A stretch of 25,094 nucleotides of DNA from Isoetes engelmannii (Eukaryota; Streptophyta; Lycopodiopsida; Isoetales; Isoetaceae). Both the position numbers and the translations under genes were made by a program. The DNA lies in the NCBI GenBank assembly GCA_011763485.2, contig JAANSK020173328.1, positions 1-25,094 on the forward strand. The letters run 5' to 3'. Positions 20,736 through 25,094 of this stretch are shown here, piece after piece. The notes under the pieces were generated by a model. It ran no database searches. It was given only the letters and a program-made list of their open reading frames with translations, and was not told where the DNA came from. Numbering within the stretch: the first letter of the stretch is position 1; every line of letters begins with the position of its first letter.

Positions 20736-20764
20736 TTTTTTTTTTCTTTCTTTTTTTTTTCTTT
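20736..20764. repeat. Poly-T/CT-rich low-complexity tract
   Basis: A run of T broken by a few C (tttttttttctttctttttt type) lies between the decayed palindromic array and the foldback element at 20827. It could be an A-tail remnant of a minus-strand retroposon or simple low complexity. Confidence 0.75.
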
Positions 20765-20826
20765 TGAGGGTAGGAAAAGTTAGCCTCGCATACAAGCCCG
20801 ATAAGACAGTCATCAGACTTCACCTC

Positions 20827-20951
20827 GTCTGATAACAAAAAGCGTGTGACTTCAGTTGTACGTCCTCGGCCAGATATTTGGCATGTAAGGCCTCGACCAA
20901 ATGTCTGGCCTCGGACGTACAACCTCGGTCACGCATTTTTGGTTATCAGAC
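20827..20951. mobile_element. Foldback element, 125 bp
   Basis: The two halves are inverted repeats over roughly 58 bp. The outer ends are gtctgataac and ggttatcagac. Inside follow aaaaagcgtgtgac / gtcacgcattttt, ttgtacgtcc / ggacgtacaa and ctcggccagatatttgg / ccaaatgtctggcctcgg. Several mismatches mean an older or imperfect hairpin. It is non-coding. This is typical of a foldback MITE or small-RNA-generating repeat. No target duplication was recognised. Confidence 0.65.
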
Positions 20952-22310
20952 TCGGCTAGTCCAATAACTTTACCATATAGGATTGCAATTTGTAGACATT
21001 CTTATGTAATGGCTCATCTAGAAGCATGCTACGGTGCAGTTTGGAATATAATATATGATATGGAATGAAACATATTCAACGACATAGATAACAAGGTGAC
21101 TGGGTTGGTTTCCATGCAATTTGGATTTGCATCCCATTATGATAAAGAGATCATAGCTTTTTTTTTTTTTTGCTATTGCATTTGTGGCTTATTGTTCGGT
21201 TGCCTCTCACAAAGTTCGAAACCTAATGGCTACTATTGGAGACCTTCACTTATCTTTCCCATGTCATGGAGGTGAGTGCAAGTCTTAGATTTTCCATAGA
21301 AGACATTCTATTTATCATGGAGGAGTGTTGTGTGAAGGTTTTTCAAAATATAGATCCATCTCTAATATATAGGTTTATATAAAACATGTAAGAGATTTAT
21401 TTGAGATTATGCCATGCCATGTGGCACAGTTTCAAACGTTGACATTGAATGTCTAATGATTCTTTCTTGGCTATCTCAGTGATTTTACTTGAGGGTTCAA
21501 AGATCTACCTGTTGTTCTAGCGATTTTATGTAGAATTCCAATTTTATGTAGAATTCTGAAGATCTATGCAACATTCTTAGAGTTTTTTATTGCCACAAAA
21601 TATTACTTAAGCCGTTTCATGTCACAAGAATGCCCTTTTAGCAGACATTTTGGCGTGGTGCATTTCTACTGTGTAAGTTCGGGGCAAAAGATGCTATATG
21701 TCATGGAGCAATCTTACAAAGGCTTCGAATAACTCTCCATTACATATTCCAATAAAGTCACACTTTTGAAGACTAGAAGATGGAGGCACATGGAAGTATG
21801 AGATTTTAGAATGGACCTACACATGACATTTATGCCTCATACATCAACTTGAAGTGTACTCGTGCATTTATTTTGTTTTTTATTTCATTGACATTGGCTA
21901 ATAAAGAGTACTCATGGTTGGTAAATGTGTTAACAAGTAATGTTGTGTGGGCCCCTTGCAAGCGTAGGACTAATCAGTTTCTGTAGTATGATATTTTTAC
22001 CAACTCCAAAGAGCTATTATCCCCAAACTTACTTAGGAAACATGTGTTCAGATACAGTGTCAGTGTCAGGCGATTGTGATCCTCATTGTTATGCACCTAT
22101 ATGCACCCTGCTCTTGCACATTTCATCTAGAGAACCAAGTGGCTCGTCTCTCCTTCCAGCAGGGCTTAAGGCATTGTGTGGACTCCTGACCATTATTTAT
22201 GTATGCAAGGTTTGGAGGGCGTGGGTATCTTATGCTTACTACTTTCTGACAATATTTCGAGTCTCATTTAGAAGAATTTAATATGAGATCGTGGACTTGA
22301 CTTCAAGTGC
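20952..22310. other. Intergenic DNA without a recognisable gene
   Basis: The longest open frame here is 21940-22281 on +, whose protein looks unstructured and matches no family I know. A segment at about 21265-21400 (gtgagtgcaagtctta, ggaggagtgttgtgtg, atagatccatctctaa) resembles wording common in plant LTRs, but I cannot define ends. A T14-like run lies at about 21159-21172. The part nearest 22310 could be the 3' end of the adjoining LINE. Confidence 0.4.
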
Positions 22311-22331
22311 TCGAACCCGTACTTCCATTCC

Positions 22332-23343
22332 TTATTGAAGCATTGGCTCCACCAACATCTTGAACAAGTGCAACTGGTATGACCAGTCATAGATAGTTGT
22401 TATATATTGCATAGAAAGCTTCCATCCTACCATCACCCATTTCGTAATACAAGTATCCCAATACGTGGTAATATCCACTTCTAGATATTTGTAGGTTTGG
22501 ACCACTTCTACAACTTGACCTTGGTAAGTGAAGCAAGGTTGCCTTATGTTGCCCCAAAGATGACACATGAGCACCTTGGTTTTGGCCAAGTTGACGCTTA
22601 TTCCAATGGTCTAATAGAAAGTAGATAATGCATCCAAATGTTGTTGCATACTTGCTGATCTGTAACCCAAGTGGTCCACATCATCCACATATATCATATG
22701 TCGGATGCTATGGTGAGCAAGCTTGGCTCCGCCACTTCCACCTGAGTAAGCAATCCTCAAGCTGATCAATGTACAATCCAAACATCGTAAGAGAGGATGG
22801 GCACGCTTGGCGGACTCCAATACTACTTGAAAATTTCGCATGAAGGTGGCATTTGAGTTGAACATATTCTGTAGAACCTGTATACTGCATTTTGCAACTC
22901 CTAGAAACTCTCAATCGCACTAATCTTTCCCACAGCTTCCCCCTAGGGATCGTGTAGATGTCGAAAGCTTGAACAAATTCCACAAAGTAGCAATAAAAAT
23001 CTTGTTGTTTGTTTCTGATGTCCTATACTAAAGTGTAAAATATGAAAATATGGTCTATCTTGGAGTGTTTATGCCTAAACCCTGCCTATGCAAGTGCGCG
23101 TACCTCAATTTCTTTTTGACCATGTCGTCAATTGTTGCCCATGAATATCAGCCAACAATTTTGCCAACAATGAGCTGACCATATTGTGCGGTAGTTGGCA
23201 GGGCATTGGAGATCACCCGCTCTATGTATAACCACTCTCTTGAAGGTCCATTGTGGGGGAAGCCTTCCAGAAGGGCAATGTTGAACAAACCAGTAAGGGA
23301 ACGGGAACAATCTGCAGTCAAGCCCATGTTTCCTGCATGCCAT
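22332..23343 (-). mobile_element. Degenerate LINE (non-LTR retrotransposon) reverse transcriptase
   Basis: Reading on the minus strand, RT blocks appear in order but in different frames. Around 23343-23128: FKRVVIHRAGDLQCPANYRT (the 'GDP..NYRTI' block). Around 22983-22708: IPRGKLWERLVRLRV, SSSIGVRQACPSSLTMFGLY and IDQLEDCLL (fingers/palm, 'GV.QGCPLSP..FGLYID'). Around 22700-22620: MIYVDDVDHLGYRSASMQQH, with the catalytic YVDD still present. Around 22600-22332: AKTKVLMCHLWG, TYKYLEVDITTYWDTCI and a thumb-like tail. At least three frame changes and several stops separate the blocks, and no endonuclease domain was found, so it is 5'-truncated and dead. The clade (L1- or RTE-like) is not settled. 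Confidence 0.88.
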
Positions 23344-23345
23344 CT

Positions 23346-23595
23346 AAATCCGTAGCCTTCTTATATGCGAGACATTGCAGTGACATGTGCCTCTGTTACA
23401 ACTATTAGTGGACCTATTTATAATGGCACCTCGTTTCCACTACAAACATGCATAGTATTATAAAACACTCTAAACATTCGTAGTATTATAAAACATTAGA
23501 TGTTAATAGTGGGTCCGATTCCACAGGTCTAAGAATGTTAGCAGGATAGGCACTCTTTTGAAGTTTGTTTCGTTCTGATATTCAACCTCAAAGAA
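23346..23595. other. Spacer between LINE and protease relics
   Basis: No coding sequence was recognised. A short imperfect tandem (gtagtattataaaaca, twice, about 23451-23495) lies here. It may be the 5' part of the LINE relic or unrelated intergenic DNA. Confidence 0.4.
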
Positions 23596-23648
23596 GTTGC
23601 CTTGCTATTTTCGCGTTCTTGGTTGCCTTGCTATTTTTCGCGTTCTTG
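23596..23648. repeat. 26/27-bp tandem duplication
   Basis: The unit gttgccttgctattttcgcg then ttcttg occurs at 23596-23621 and again at 23622-23648 with one extra T. It lies directly beside the cysteine-protease relic. Likely replication slippage. Confidence 0.85.
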
Positions 23649-23675
23649 GTTGTTTTTGCAGAAATTTAGGGGCAT

Positions 23676-24020
23676 CAAATGATCTTTGTTGGCCCCAACA
23701 TCCCCTTCTCTCACCAATCAATTGATGAAAGCATATCATCTGGTCTGAGATTTCCATACTTGAAATTGGATCTTTCATCGTTTGCACCAATTTTGCTGCC
23801 TAAATATCTGCATGAACTCTTCGTTCCACAAATCTGCAAATTTGTTCAAACCCAACACGTACCCTTGCCTTCTTCGGTATTCCCGGCCTCAATAAACTTC
23901 AGATTATTCCTTAGAAATATCATATCTGATGGAAGCTTCATCAATTCTGCTGTAAACATGCTTGCGCTTCATCATCCATTTCAAGTATAGTGCCCTCATG
24001 CCCTCAAGCTCTGTTCTAAT
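23676..24020 (-). pseudogene. Relic of a papain-like cysteine protease (I29 prodomain and start of the mature enzyme)
   Basis: On the minus strand the pieces read, in order: LRALYLKWMMKRKHVYSR, then IDEASIRYDI, NLKFIEAGNTEEGKG, YVLGLNKFADLWNEEFM, YLGSKIGANDERSNFKYGNL, RPDDMLSSIDW and EKG. This is the inhibitor I29 prodomain of plant papain-type proteases: an ERFNIN-like helix (E..R..I....N...I...N), the GxNxFxD motif as GLNKFAD, then the 'DWREKG' start of the mature peptidase. The pieces lie in different frames (at least three shifts), and the expected Arg after SIDW is a TGA stop. The catalytic Cys, His and Asn regions are absent. It is a dead, truncated copy of a host gene. Confidence 0.82.
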
Positions 24021-24617
24021 GCTAAATCCGTTGCAGGTAACCCAACACAGAAAATTTATCATTTTCCATAGCTTTTGCAGAATATAAGCATATAATTGCA
24101 GGGATGAACATGAAGTAGTATATTTTGCTGCTATAAATGCTCTTTTCTTGGTGCAGTTTTGCTGCTTCGATTTATAATGGTTTTTTAACGCATCTTATCA
24201 GTGTTCAATCTCTGTAATGCAGTTTCCTCCTCATTCATGAGGGCAATTCCTTGTGCATCCGCACTTTGTTGACAATTCTATAAACTGAAGTTTTTTATCT
24301 AGAGATGTCGATTTTGTCTGCAGGAAAGTGGCTGGAAATACTCCTGAAACGCCAGAAACAGCAGGCCAAGTTTTCTTCGTAAAAGAATTTCTGCCGCAAG
24401 GAATTTCTGTCGCTGCCAAATCTCCTGTGGTCAGACATTACTTGTTCCAAAATTGTGAATCCAGTAATTGACACCTAACTTGAGTAGAATTGTGTAGGAA
24501 AGCTGTCCTCAATATTGTAATCATTGTTGCCACTAGATAATGATCAACCTTGAAGCTCCAATAGCAATTTGCAACAGATCCCAGGGATTTAAGGTTATTA
24601 ATGTGGGCATTGATATA
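24021..24617. other. Intergenic stretch between relics
   Basis: The minus frame 24231-24419 (beginning MAATEIPCGRNSFTKK) is the longest here and not recognisable. No repeats with clear ends were seen. Confidence 0.4.
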
Positions 24618-24734
24618 TTGACGGCAATGGCCATCCTGTGCAATCTGGGCATACGCACCGCATTGGGACATCAATAAACTTTGCAGTATTAAATGTCTTG
24701 GTTTCAATGCCCGAGCATTTGCTAGTGCCTTGCC
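24618..24734 (-). pseudogene. Probable PPR repeat relic
   Basis: In the minus-strand frame 24761-24438 the residues GKALANARAL are followed about 15 residues later by GAYAQIAQDGHCRQ. This recalls the conserved plant PPR order 'YGKCGALANARALFD.MP..NVVSWNAMLGAYAQNGHCRQ'. The 'CG' pair is missing, the middle part does not align, and extra residues split AYAQ from GHCRQ, so the copy is degenerate. Support comes mainly from these two words and from the clearer PPR piece at 24945-25094 on the same strand. Confidence 0.45.
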
Positions 24735-24944
24735 AATTAGCTCTGTGCATGGTCTCTGCATCTTATTTCTAGTGATGTCACAATGAACTTAACTCTCAAG
24801 GACGCATGGAGCTTTTTCGTGTGTAAAATACCATTCAACAAGGAAGGCAAAGAAGAAGCACCATAATTCTAAACTTCTTGACTGTGTTTTGGCAATTTCT
24901 ATTTTCTGCTTGTGATAGTGAACATCAACGTACATATTTGTTGT

Positions 24945-25094
24945 TTACTCAGCACTATAGTTAGCAATTCGGTCAAAGCAACGTCTCGCTACTTCAAGAT
25001 TGCTATGCAGTCTGCAAGCATTCAACAAGCTGATCCAACTCAGAATATGTGCCTCCATTGTACTCCACAGTAAATCTTCTGCTTCAGGAAAGAA
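24945..25094 (-). pseudogene. C-terminal PPR protein fragment (E-motif region), cut by the window edge
   Basis: The minus strand is open from the window edge for 49 codons to TAA (24945-24947). It reads FFPEAEDLLWSTMEAHILSW and then ISLLNACRLHSNLEVARRCF, DRIANYSAE. This matches the last PPR/E1 region of PLS-class proteins ('EAEDL...MP...W.SLL.ACR.H.N.E.ARR.FDR'). PLS-class PPR proteins normally act in organellar RNA editing. The frame stops just after this motif and no E2, E+ or DYW sequence follows. It is therefore either a truncated pseudogene or the end of a short E-type gene lying mostly outside the window. The relic at 24618-24734 points to decay. Confidence 0.7.

Noticed and set aside
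21940-22281. 113-codon + frame
   Set aside because: Cysteine- and serine-rich translation with no recognisable domain, in repeat-rich DNA; not supported as a gene.
1-25094. CRISPR array, bacterial operon or prophage
   Set aside because: The window is plant nuclear DNA with spliceosomal introns. Tandem repeats here have no uniform spacers.

Overview
The window is nuclear DNA from a land plant, most likely a flowering plant. It has one very large intron-rich gene on the + strand, GT-AG introns with T-rich 3' ends, and an AT-rich repeat-littered flank with MITE-like foldbacks, a tRNA-derived SINE and a LINE. I cannot name the species.

The centre (2343-19667) is one complete gene for a SABRE/KIP (KINKY POLLEN/APT1) family protein, the plant branch of the bridge-like lipid transfer proteins (Hobbit/FMP27/BLTP2 relatives). 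I assembled 22 exons by homology, reading frame and splice sites. They join in phase without an internal stop and give 2604 residues, about the length of Arabidopsis SABRE. No other intact gene was found.

1-2342 is upstream DNA: a 43-bp tandem repeat, a G tract, a 143-bp MITE, a 20-bp tandem repeat, a hairpin next to a TATA-like stretch, and three overlapping upstream ORFs just before the SABRE start codon. The introns hold tandem duplications, a SINE with two tRNA-like heads (intron 16), an inverted-repeat element (intron 13) and a diverged repeat shared by introns 11 and 13. Two short tandem duplications have copied a 5' splice site. At exon 10 the spare site would add 8 residues in frame; at exon 14 it would add a premature stop.

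19668-25094 holds the presumed 3' UTR, a near-perfect 32-bp hairpin, a foldback element and a decayed repeat array. After these come minus-strand relics: a LINE reverse transcriptase (22.3-23.35 kb), a papain-like cysteine protease prodomain (23.68-24.02 kb) and pieces that look like a PPR protein (24.6-25.09 kb). The relics are degenerate and give no sign of a new functional system. The most checkable novelties are the duplicated donor sites, the strand-asymmetric hairpin downstream of SABRE and the uORF cascade.
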